DNA from: QAMH01 sp964435565
GTDB lineage: Bacteria; Actinomycetota; Coriobacteriia; Coriobacteriales; QAMH01
Direction of reading: 5' to 3'
NCBI GenBank assembly: GCA_964435565.1
Contig: CAYSZR010000082.1
Location: 1-5,011 of the forward strand
Length of the DNA stretch: 5,011 bases
In this document: positions 1-5,011 of the stretch, piece by piece
Numbering within the stretch: position 1 is the first letter of the stretch
How the letters are laid out: each line of letters starts with the position of its first letter
The notes under the pieces: generated by a model
Databases searched by the model: none
What the model saw: the letters and a program-made list of their open reading frames with translations, nothing else
What the model was told of the DNA's origin: nothing
Made by a program: the position numbers and the translations under genes

Positions 1-529
1 CGTCCGCGGGCAACGAGATAGTAAGTGGGTTGGTGCCCATCATGTTCTCGACGCCGAAGGTCGGCGCGATGGACGGCCGTGCGTTGGTGCCGGTAATGCC
101 CACCAGCCCTTCGTCGCTTGCCATGGTGGTCCAGTATCCGGCGATGCCATAATGCGTGGAGTTGCGGATGGCGCCGCCCGCCATGCCGTATTGCTTTGCC
201 TTCTTCACAAGCGCCTGCATCATCTTATAGCTCGCGACCATGCCCATGCCGTCGTGCGCATCCATGACCAGTGTCGTGGGAGTCTCTTTGACGATTTCGA
301 GGTTGGTGACCGGTAGCAGCGTGCCGCGCTTGATGCGATCGATGTAGATAGGTTTGAAGCGGTTGACGCCGTGGCTTTCGATGCCGCGGCGGTCGGCCTC
401 CATCAGTACGTCCGTGCAGATGACGGCCTCGTCATGCGGGACGCCGGCGGCCTCGAAAGCATCGGTCATGAAGCTGCCGATCTGCTCCCATGATACATAC
501 GGGCGGGTTTCCTGCGTAGCTGTAGGCAT
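1..529 (-). CDS. Ldh2/AllD-family NAD(P)-dependent 2-oxoacid dehydrogenase, N-terminal part (C-terminus outside the window)
   Basis: The minus-strand frame is open from the ATG at 529-527 to the window edge and gives 176 residues of a protein whose family is usually about 330-360 aa. Visible family motifs are DRRGIESHGVNRF at residues 46-58, with His53 and Arg57 spaced like His44/Arg48 of E. coli AllD (numbering from memory), and IRNSTHYGIAGYW at 121-133, whose His126 matches the proposed catalytic histidine. Then comes GTNARPSIAPTFG at 147-159. The family reduces or oxidises 2-oxo/2-hydroxy acids (malate, L-lactate, ureidoglycolate, sulfolactate, diketogulonate) with a non-Rossmann NAD(P) fold in the cytoplasm. 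The substrate cannot be read from this fragment. The start is supported by AAAGGAAG (plus-strand 535-542), six bases upstream. The gene is transcribed divergently from nagB. The family call is confident; the substrate is not. Confidence 0.88.
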   Translation of the reverse strand, partial: MPTATQETRPYVSWEQIGSFMTDAFEAAGVPHDEAVICTDVLMEADRRGIESHGVNRFKPIYIDRIKRGTLLPVTNLEIVKETPTTLVMDAHDGMGMVASYKMMQALVKKAKQYGMAGGAIRNSTHYGIAGYWTTMASDEGLVGITGTNARPSIAPTFGVENMMGTNPLTISLPAD

Positions 530-558
530 GGTTTCTTCCTTTCCCGAAGATACCATCC

Positions 559-564
559 ATGATA
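559..564 (-). promoter_or_regulatory. Possible -10 box of the leftward dehydrogenase gene
   Basis: Read on the minus strand this is TATCAT, five of six matches to TATAAT, 29 bases upstream of the dehydrogenase ATG. No convincing TTGACA-like -35 lies at 16-18 bp; instead a TTGCGGGGCG element sits six bases further upstream. The call rests on one hexamer and position only. Confidence 0.3.
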
Positions 565-570
565 GCGGAA

Positions 571-667
571 CGCCCCGCAAGATTGCGCTAATTGCCCTCG
601 ATTCGTAACGGCTCACGGGCGAAACATGGAAATTGCATTCTGGTGTCTGCATGTCATTTGCGGGGCG
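571..667. repeat. Inverted pair of the 10-mer TTGCGGGGCG in the divergent promoter region
   Basis: CGCCCCGCAA at 571-580 is the exact reverse complement of TTGCGGGGCG at 658-667. Each copy, read in the direction of its own gene, lies just upstream of a -10-like box: one base before TATAAT for the rightward genes and six bases before TATCAT for the leftward gene. The arms are 77 bases apart, too far for a typical hairpin but suitable for two operator sites of one regulator acting on both promoters. The function is inferred; the exact match and placement are directly visible. Confidence 0.5.
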
Positions 668-674
668 GTATAAT
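646..674 (+). promoter_or_regulatory. Likely nagB promoter (consensus -10, weak -35)
   Basis: TATAAT at 669-674 is a perfect sigma-70-type -10 box, 41 bases before the nagB ATG, so transcription would begin near 681 with a leader of about 35 nt. At 17-bp spacing the -35 position (646-651) reads TCTGCA, only three of six matches. A strong -10 with a poor -35 is typical of a promoter needing an activator, but no regulator is encoded in the window. The TTGCGGGGCG element ends one base before the -10, where a bound protein would block polymerase. Confidence 0.5.
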
Positions 675-715
675 TCCACGCGGCAATAGTGCACAATCAG
701 CGGAAGAAGGAACAC

Positions 716-1435
716 ATGAAGATTATCGTCGACACTCCCGAGATGATTGCGAAGAAGGCGGCTCAGCGCTATCAAGCGATTCTCAAGGAGCAGCCGGACG
801 CGGTGCTCGGCTTTGCGACGGGCTCCACCCCGCTTGACCTGTACGCAGAACTCGTGCGTCTTTACGAGGCGGGCGAGATTTCGTTTAAGGACGTCACCAC
901 GTTTAACCTGGACGAATATGTCGGTCTTGAGCCCACGCATCCGCAGTCTTATCGGTATTTTATGGAGAGCAATCTCTTCAACCACATCGACATCGACTTG
1001 GCGCGCACACACGTGCCCAGCGGCTTGGACACGTCTGATGAGACCCTGGCCGGCTATGACAGCGCCATCGCCATGGAAGGCGGCGTTGAGCTGCAGCTAT
1101 TGGGCATCGGAATCAACGGCCATATTGGCTTCAATGAGCCCGGCACGCCGCTCGAGTCGCTCACGCACGTGGTCACGCTGACCGAGTCCACCCGCGAGGC
1201 CAACAAGCGTTTCTTTGAGTCGCTTGACGCGGTCCCCACGCAGGCGGCCACGATGGGCATCAAGACCGTCATGAACGCGCGCGGCATCATGATGATCGCG
1301 TTGGGCGAAAACAAGGCCGATGCGGTCGCTGCGACGGTGAACGGCCCGGTCACGGCCGATTGCCCGGCAAGCGTTCTGCAGCTGCACCCCAATTGCGAGC
1401 TGTACGTCGATCAAGCCGCTGCGGCCAAACTGTAG
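716..1435 (+). CDS. nagB: Glucosamine-6-phosphate deaminase (short, Gram-positive type)
   Basis: This cytoplasmic enzyme converts glucosamine-6-P plus water to fructose-6-P plus ammonia, reversibly. The 239-residue product shows GFATGSTPLDLY at 32-43 (substrate phosphate loop), FNLDEYVGL at 63-71 with Asp66 matching E. coli catalytic Asp72, and LGIGINGHIGFNEPGTPL at 129-146 with His136 and Glu141 matching E. coli His143 and Glu148. Residue 134 is Asn where E. coli has Asp141; Asn here is, as I recall, usual in short Gram-positive NagB. The protein is about 27 residues shorter than E. coli NagB and resembles the monomeric, non-allosteric B. subtilis type, so allosteric activation by GlcNAc-6-P is unlikely. 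I chose the ATG at 716 because AGAAGGA (705-711) precedes it and MKIIV matches the family N-terminus; the in-frame ATG at 689 adds nine residues without a good ribosome site. It is the first rightward gene after the divergent promoter. Confidence 0.96.
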   Translation: MKIIVDTPEMIAKKAAQRYQAILKEQPDAVLGFATGSTPLDLYAELVRLYEAGEISFKDVTTFNLDEYVGLEPTHPQSYRYFMESNLFNHIDIDLARTHVPSGLDTSDETLAGYDSAIAMEGGVELQLLGIGINGHIGFNEPGTPLESLTHVVTLTESTREANKRFFESLDAVPTQAATMGIKTVMNARGIMMIALGENKADAVAATVNGPVTADCPASVLQLHPNCELYVDQAAAAKL

Positions 1436-1450
1436 CGCATGTAACTGTTT

Positions 1451-1485
1451 AACCCGGCCATACGGAGTCTCCGTGTGGCCGGGTT
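1451..1485 (+). terminator. Strong GC-rich hairpin between nagB and glmM, probable terminator or attenuator
   Basis: AACCCGGCCATACGGA (1451-1466) pairs with TCCGTGTGGCCGGGTT (1470-1485) over 16 base pairs with one T-G wobble and a three-base GTC loop. It begins 15 bases after the nagB stop. The following bases, GCTTGTAT, are only moderately T-rich, so termination may be partial. Only 21 bases separate it from the glmM start, so it could instead be an mRNA processing or stability element, or could limit access to the glmM ribosome site at 1497-1501. The reverse strand has no T-run after the stem. Confidence 0.6.
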
Positions 1486-1506
1486 GCTTGTATGGAAAGG
1501 ACCCCC

Positions 1507-2878
1507 ATGGGACGTTATTTTGGCACGGATGGATTTCGCGGCGAGGCGGGCAGAGAGCTGACCGCAAAGCATGCGTATAAGATTGGGCGCATTTTGGGCT
1601 CGCTGGCCCTTCAAAATGAAGAGGAGCAGCATCAGCATGGTCGCCCGCGCATCCTGATCGGCAAGGACACGCGCCGTAGCGGCTACACGCTTGAATCGGC
1701 GCTTTCGGCCGGCATCACGGCAAGCGGCGTCGACGCGTACATGATGTATGTGACTACCACGCCAAGCGTTGCGTATATCACGCGCACGGAGGATTTTCGC
1801 TTTGGCGTGATGATTTCCGCGAGCCACAATCCGTACCAGGACAACGGCATCAAGGTGCTTTCAGCTGACGGCGAAAAGCTTGACGAGGCAACGATAGCGC
1901 AGATCGAAGACGCGCTTGATCAGACGTCGGATGCGATTCCGTACGCGATGGGCGACGCGATTGGCATCACCAAGGACTACAGCATGTGCCGCGAACGCTA
2001 CGCTGGCTATCTGATCAGCTGCCCCGAGCAGCGCTCGTTTAACCGACGCGTGGCGTTGGACTGCGCAAACGGGGGCTCGTACATGCTGGCCAAGCGCGTC
2101 TTCGAGGCGTTGGGCGCTGAGACGCACGTCATTCATTACGCTCCCAACGGGCTGAACATCAACGTCGATTGCGGGTCCACGCATATCGGGTCGTTGCGCG
2201 AATACGTGCGCAACAATGGCCTTGACGTTGGCTTTGCCTTCGACGGCGACGCTGACCGTTGTTTGGCCGTTGATGAAAACGGCGACGAGGTGAACGGCGA
2301 TCAGATCATGTACCTGACGGCTGTTGCTCTGCACGAAAAGGGTCATCTCAAGAACAATACTGTGGTCACGACCATCATGAGCAACTTCGGCCTGTACAAG
2401 GCGCTCGACGCCAAGGGCATTGGCTATGAGAAGACGAAGGTGGGCGACAAGTACGTCTGGGAAAACATGAGCGCCAACGGCCATGTGCTGGGCGGCGAAC
2501 AGTCGGGCCATATCATCTTCGGTGAATATGCGCGTACTGGCGATGGTATCCTGACCGCGCTCATGGTGATGCAGGTGATGCTCGAGACCGGCAAGAAGCT
2601 GAGCGAGCTNNNNNNNNNNGGATTGCGCGATGTATCCGCAGGTTTTGAAGAACGTGCGCGTAGACAGTAAAGAAGGCGCGATGCAAGACGCCGCCGTGGT
2701 GGCGGCAATCGAGGCTGCGGGCGCCGCACTCGGCGATACGGGCCGCGTGCTGGTGCGCCCAAGCGGCACCGAGCCGGTAGTGCGCGTGATGGCCGAGGCG
2801 CCGGATGCTGCCGTGTGCGAGAAGCATGTCGATGACATCATCGCTGCAATGGCGGCGAGTGGCCATATCGTAGAGTAA
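1507..2878 (+). CDS. glmM: Phosphoglucosamine mutase, complete except for an internal assembly gap
   Basis: GlmM interconverts glucosamine-6-P and glucosamine-1-P in the cytoplasm, on the route to UDP-GlcNAc and peptidoglycan. The N-terminus MGRYFGTDGFRGEAG is diagnostic for GlmM over other phosphomannomutases. The active-site loop ISASHNPYQDNGIK spans 103-116 with phosphoserine Ser106, the metal loop FDGDADR spans 245-251 (Asp246, Asp248, Asp250), and the sugar loop GGEQSGH spans 329-335. The phosphate-binding RPSGTEP of domain 4 is encoded at 2756-2776, after the gap. All catalytic motifs are intact. The ATG at 1507 has AAGGA at 1497-1501; the ATG at 1492 would lie within the ribosome site region. 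Ten Ns at 2610-2619 put the two halves in different frames, but defined bases on both sides sum to a multiple of three, so a real gap of three, six or nine bases restores one frame. Six would give 455 aa, near the usual 445-450. It is followed nine bases later by the acetyltransferase gene, so the two are surely co-transcribed. Confidence 0.95.
2610..2619. other. Assembly gap (ten Ns) inside glmM
   Basis: Ten undefined bases follow the codons for LSEL and precede those for DCAMYPQVLKNVRV. Related GlmM proteins (recalled B. subtilis form: LSELAGEMKKFPQ) have two residues between LSEL and the position of the first Asp here, which predicts about six missing bases. The apparent frameshift is therefore a placeholder artefact, not evidence for a pseudogene. 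Confidence 0.95.
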
Positions 2879-2887
2879 GGGGCACGC

Positions 2888-3553
2888 ATGAAGGCGAAGA
2901 TTGCGGATCTGTACGACCTGTCGAATACGATCGCGGCTGACTATCTGGCCAAGTTCGAGTATCCGTGGGAAGCTCTCGCGGGGATCAAGAACTACATCCT
3001 CGAGCTGGGGCCGACGCTGCCTGCAAGCGAATACGAGCAGGTAAAAGAAGGCGTCTGGATTGCGAAGGATGCGACGGTGTTCGATTCGGCCTATCTGGGC
3101 GATGCGATCATCATCGATCACGAAGCGCAGGTGCGTCATTGCGCGTTCATGCGCGGACCGGCGATTTTGGGCAAGGGAGCGGTTGCGGGCAATTCTGCCG
3201 AGCTCAAGAACGTCATCATCTTCGACAAGGCCGAGGTTCCGCACTACAACTACGTCGGCGACTCGATTCTGGGCTTTCATGCCCACCTGGGCGCGGGTGC
3301 AATCACGTCTAATCTGAAGAGCGATCGCACCAACGTCGTGGTGAAGGGCGCCGGTGGCGAGGTCATCGAGACCGGGCTGCGCAAGTTTGGCGCGATGCTG
3401 GGCGATTGGGTCGAGGTCGGGTGCAACAGCGTGATGAATCCCGGCAGCGTGATTGGCGCGCATTCGCGTGTCTATCCGCTTTCGCGCGTACGCGGATTTG
3501 TCCCTGCCAATTGCATCTTCAAGGATCAAAATAGTATCGTTGAACTGCACTGA
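2888..3553 (+). CDS. GlmU-like stand-alone acetyltransferase (left-handed beta-helix), probable glucosamine-1-phosphate N-acetyltransferase
   Basis: The 221-residue product has a short alpha-helical N-terminus (about 1-50) and then hexapeptide-repeat sequence typical of a trimeric left-handed beta-helix (about 55-210). Residues 89-142 align without gaps to the E. coli GlmU acetyltransferase domain as I recall it, at a constant offset of 244: Arg89=Arg333, Lys107=Lys351, His119 = catalytic His363, Tyr122=Tyr366, Asn142=Asn386. Key stretches are GNSAELKN (101-108), VPHYNYVGDS (117-126) and GAGAITSN (135-142). GlmU's uridylyltransferase domain is absent. The likely reaction is acetyl-CoA plus glucosamine-1-P to GlcNAc-1-P, using the product of the upstream GlmM. 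AAGGGG at 2877-2882 overlaps the glmM stop and lies five bases before the ATG, indicating one transcript and possibly coupled translation. The family is often annotated loosely as UDP-GlcNAc pyrophosphorylase; without a nucleotidyltransferase domain that name is doubtful. Another sugar or nucleotide-sugar acceptor remains possible. Confidence 0.85.
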   Translation: MKAKIADLYDLSNTIAADYLAKFEYPWEALAGIKNYILELGPTLPASEYEQVKEGVWIAKDATVFDSAYLGDAIIIDHEAQVRHCAFMRGPAILGKGAVAGNSAELKNVIIFDKAEVPHYNYVGDSILGFHAHLGAGAITSNLKSDRTNVVVKGAGGEVIETGLRKFGAMLGDWVEVGCNSVMNPGSVIGAHSRVYPLSRVRGFVPANCIFKDQNSIVELH

Positions 3554-3559
3554 CAACGA

Positions 3560-3590
3560 TTTGCAATTAAAGGTAGCCTTTAATTGCAAA
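3560..3590. promoter_or_regulatory. Perfect AT-rich palindrome between acetyltransferase and phosphohexomutase genes
   Basis: TTTGCAATTAAAGG (3560-3573) and CCTTTAATTGCAAA (3577-3590) are exact reverse complements around a TAG loop, giving a 14-bp perfect stem. It begins six bases after the acetyltransferase stop and ends 23 bases before the next ATG. It is strikingly AT-rich against its surroundings. No T-run follows on either strand, so a classical intrinsic terminator is not well supported. A protein-binding operator, an RNA processing hairpin or a bidirectional weak terminator are the alternatives. Confidence 0.5.
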
Positions 3591-3613
3591 AGATTTGCGG
3601 AAGGGGAAGCCTG

Positions 3614-5011
3614 ATGGAAGATGCAGCTATTGAGGCTCAGTATGATCGCTGGCTCAAGCTGGCGGAATACTGCCCATACGAAGAACTCGCGGCGTTGAAG
3701 GACGATGACGCTGCTCGTATCGATGCCTTTTTCACTGACCTCAAATTTGGCACCGGCGGAATGCGCGGCATTATCGGCGTCGGCCCCAACCGCATGAACG
3801 TGTACACGGTCGCACGCGCGACGCAGGGCCTGGCCGACTTCCTCAAGGCGCGCGTCGAATCCCCGAGCGTCGTCATCGCGCGTGATTCGCGCATCAACGG
3901 CGAGCAGCTCGTCCGTGCGGCGGCAAGCGTGCTCGCGGCCAACGGCATCAAGGTGCAGCTCTTCTTGCGCATCGAGCCCACGCCGGTGCTCTCCTTTGCC
4001 GTCCGCGAACTTGGTTGCAGCGCGGGAATCTGTATCACTGCAGGTCATAACCCTGCCGAATATAACGGATACAAGGTTTATGGTGCGGATGGCTGCCAGA
4101 TTGCGGCGCAGACTGCCAACGAAATCGAGCAAGTCATCAGCGGGATCGACATCTTCGATGACGTGCAGCGTGCCGATTTCTTCGACGCCGTTGCCGATGG
4201 AAGCATCAGCTGGGTGAGCGAACAGCTGCTCGACTCGTATCTGGATGCTGTCGCTGCAAGCTCGATTGAAGAGCTGAAGGCCAACAGCGACGTTCCGCTT
4301 TCGGTTGTGTACACGCCGCTGAACGGCACGGGCATCGAATGTTTCCGGCGCATCTCAAGCCTTATTGGCGTCGATGAAGTGCGCATCGTGCCCGAACAAG
4401 CTGATCCCGACGGACATTTCCCTACCTGCTCAGACCCTGACCCTGCAGCGGCAACAGCGCTTGAGCGTGGTCTTAACATCTGCCATCGCACGAGTCCTGA
4501 TCTGCTGATTGCAACAGACCCGTCGGCCGATCGCATAAGCGTCGCGGCACCGCGATCGGGTGGTTTTTTCCAGCAAGTGAGTGGCAACGAGCTAGGGGTC
4601 TTGCTGCTCGATTATCTTTGCCGCATGCGAATCGCGCGCGGCGAGAGCCTGAAGGATAAGGTTGTCGTGACGACCATCGTGTCAAGCGCGATGGCCGATG
4701 CGCTGGCGAAGCGCTATGGCTTTGAGCTGCGCCGCACGCTTGCGGGCTTCAAATACGTTGGCGAGCAGATTGGGAATCTGGAGTCCCAAGATCAAGTCGA
4801 CCGCTTTATTTTCGGTTTCGAGGAAAGCTGCGGGTACCTTGCCGGCAGTTATGTGCGTGACAATGATGCGATTGGCATCGGCATGCTCGTCTGCCAGATG
4901 TTTCGTCATTACAAGGCGATGGGCAAGAATGTGATCGACGCCCTGGAAGATCTATACGGCGCTTTCGGATATTTTCGTAGCAAGAGTGTCTCGGTCGCGT
5001 ATCCGGGAGCG
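3614..5011 (+). CDS. PgcA-like phosphohexomutase homologue with altered catalytic residues (C-terminus outside the window)
   Basis: The frame gives 466 residues and runs off the window; the family is usually about 560-600 aa, so domain 4 with the RPSGTEP-type phosphate loop is not seen. Family features in order are KFGTGGMRG (44-52), NRMNVYTVARATQGLADFL (59-77), the active-site loop region ITAGHNPAEYNGYKVYGADG (141-160), VYTPLNGTG (232-240), ATDPSADR (300-307), GFKYVGEQIG (378-387) and the sugar-binding loop GFEESCGYLAGSYVRDND (401-418). These match B. subtilis PgcA-type alpha-phosphoglucomutase/phosphomannomutase, which interconverts hexose-6-P and hexose-1-P. Two catalytic positions differ from the family consensus: Gly144 replaces the phosphoserine (GGT, one base from AGT), and Ser304 (TCG) replaces the middle metal-binding Asp of DPDADR. 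Ordinary mutase activity is thus doubtful. The ATG at 3614 is preceded by AAGGGG at 3601-3606, and no upstream in-frame start is visible in the short spacer. It could be a divergent enzyme, a sugar-phosphate-binding protein, or a decaying paralogue, though the frame is unbroken. Confidence 0.9.
   Translation, partial: MEDAAIEAQYDRWLKLAEYCPYEELAALKDDDAARIDAFFTDLKFGTGGMRGIIGVGPNRMNVYTVARATQGLADFLKARVESPSVVIARDSRINGEQLVRAAASVLAANGIKVQLFLRIEPTPVLSFAVRELGCSAGICITAGHNPAEYNGYKVYGADGCQIAAQTANEIEQVISGIDIFDDVQRADFFDAVADGSISWVSEQLLDSYLDAVAASSIEELKANSDVPLSVVYTPLNGTGIECFRRISSLIGVDEVRIVPEQADPDGHFPTCSDPDPAAATALERGLNICHRTSPDLLIATDPSADRISVAAPRSGGFFQQVSGNELGVLLLDYLCRMRIARGESLKDKVVVTTIVSSAMADALAKRYGFELRRTLAGFKYVGEQIGNLESQDQVDRFIFGFEESCGYLAGSYVRDNDAIGIGMLVCQMFRHYKAMGKNVIDALEDLYGAFGYFRSKSVSVAYPGA

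Noticed and set aside
354..608. A small plus-strand frame opposite the dehydrogenase start
   Set aside because: It is the antisense shadow of the strongly supported minus-strand dehydrogenase gene.
641..656. TGGTGTCTGCATGTCA as a possible GntR/DasR-type amino-sugar operator
   Set aside because: Only the left half resembles TGGTCTAGACCA; the right half lacks the symmetric ACCA, so the match is too weak to claim.
689..715. An upstream in-frame ATG at 689 as the start of nagB
   Set aside because: It would add MHNQRKKEH, absent from the family, and has no clear ribosome site, while AGAAGGA sits properly before the ATG at 716.
592..837. A small plus-strand frame overlapping the nagB promoter and 5' end
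   Set aside because: It is in a different frame from nagB, has no ribosome site or family resemblance, and ends inside nagB.
1492..1506. An upstream in-frame ATG at 1492 as the start of glmM
   Set aside because: It lies directly after the hairpin and its codons form the ribosome site for the ATG at 1507, where the canonical MGRYFGTDG begins.
1507..2878. glmM as a frameshifted pseudogene
   Set aside because: The only frame change coincides exactly with the ten-N gap; both sides match GlmM and the defined bases sum to a multiple of three.
3550..3584. CTGACA (3550-3555) with TTTAAT (3579-3584) as an internal promoter for the mutase homologue
   Set aside because: The hexamers resemble consensus, but the 23-base spacing is too long for a sigma-70-type promoter, and TTTAAT lies inside the palindrome.
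2561..4132. A long minus-strand open frame of 523 codons running antisense through glmM, the acetyltransferase and the mutase gene
   Set aside because: It crosses the N gap, overlaps three genes with strong family motifs, and has no recognisable domain. Long antisense frames are common opposite GC-rich codon-biased genes.

Overview
The window is GC-rich bacterial DNA (near 58-60% GC by eye) with tightly packed genes, AAGGGG/AAGGA-type ribosome binding sites and short spacers. The protein repertoire (a short, non-allosteric type NagB; a GlmM beginning MGRYFGTDGFRG; a stand-alone GlmU-like acetyltransferase family that I associate with anaerobic gut bacteria; a PgcA-like phosphohexomutase) fits a Gram-positive gut anaerobe. 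My best guess is a Coriobacteriia member (Collinsella/Olsenella-like), but this is inference without a search. A run of ten Ns inside one gene shows that this is a draft assembly or metagenome-derived contig.

Layout: (1) Positions 1-529, minus strand, hold the N-terminal 176 residues of an Ldh2/AllD-type NAD(P)-dependent 2-oxoacid (malate/L-lactate/ureidoglycolate family) dehydrogenase, cut by the window edge. (2) Positions 530-715 are a divergent promoter region with a consensus TATAAT for the rightward genes, a TATCAT for the leftward gene, and the same 10-mer TTGCGGGGCG just upstream of each -10 box in opposite orientation. (3) 716-1435 is nagB. (4) 1451-1485 is a 16-bp hairpin between nagB and glmM. 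(5) 1507-2878 is glmM, interrupted by the N gap at 2610-2619. (6) 2888-3553 is a GlmU C-terminal-domain-like acetyltransferase. (7) 3560-3590 is a perfect AT-rich 14-bp palindrome. (8) 3614 to the window end is a PgcA-like phosphohexomutase homologue, cut by the window edge.

The four rightward genes form an amino-sugar/hexose-phosphate cluster. NagB interconverts glucosamine-6-P and fructose-6-P. GlmM converts glucosamine-6-P to glucosamine-1-P. The next protein keeps the GlmU acetyltransferase residues and would make N-acetylglucosamine-1-P, the last step before UDP-GlcNAc. The final gene belongs to the phosphoglucomutase/phosphomannomutase superfamily.

The most notable observation is in that last gene. 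The phosphoserine of the TASHNP active-site loop is glycine (TAGHNP, residue 144), and the middle aspartate of the DPDADR metal loop is serine (DPSADR, residue 304), while the sugar-binding GFEES loop and the overall fold motifs are kept. The neighbouring GlmM keeps both catalytic motifs. This suggests a mutase-fold protein with altered chemistry, or a non-catalytic sugar-phosphate-binding protein, placed in an amino-sugar operon. I saw no mobile element, CRISPR array, tRNA or rRNA.
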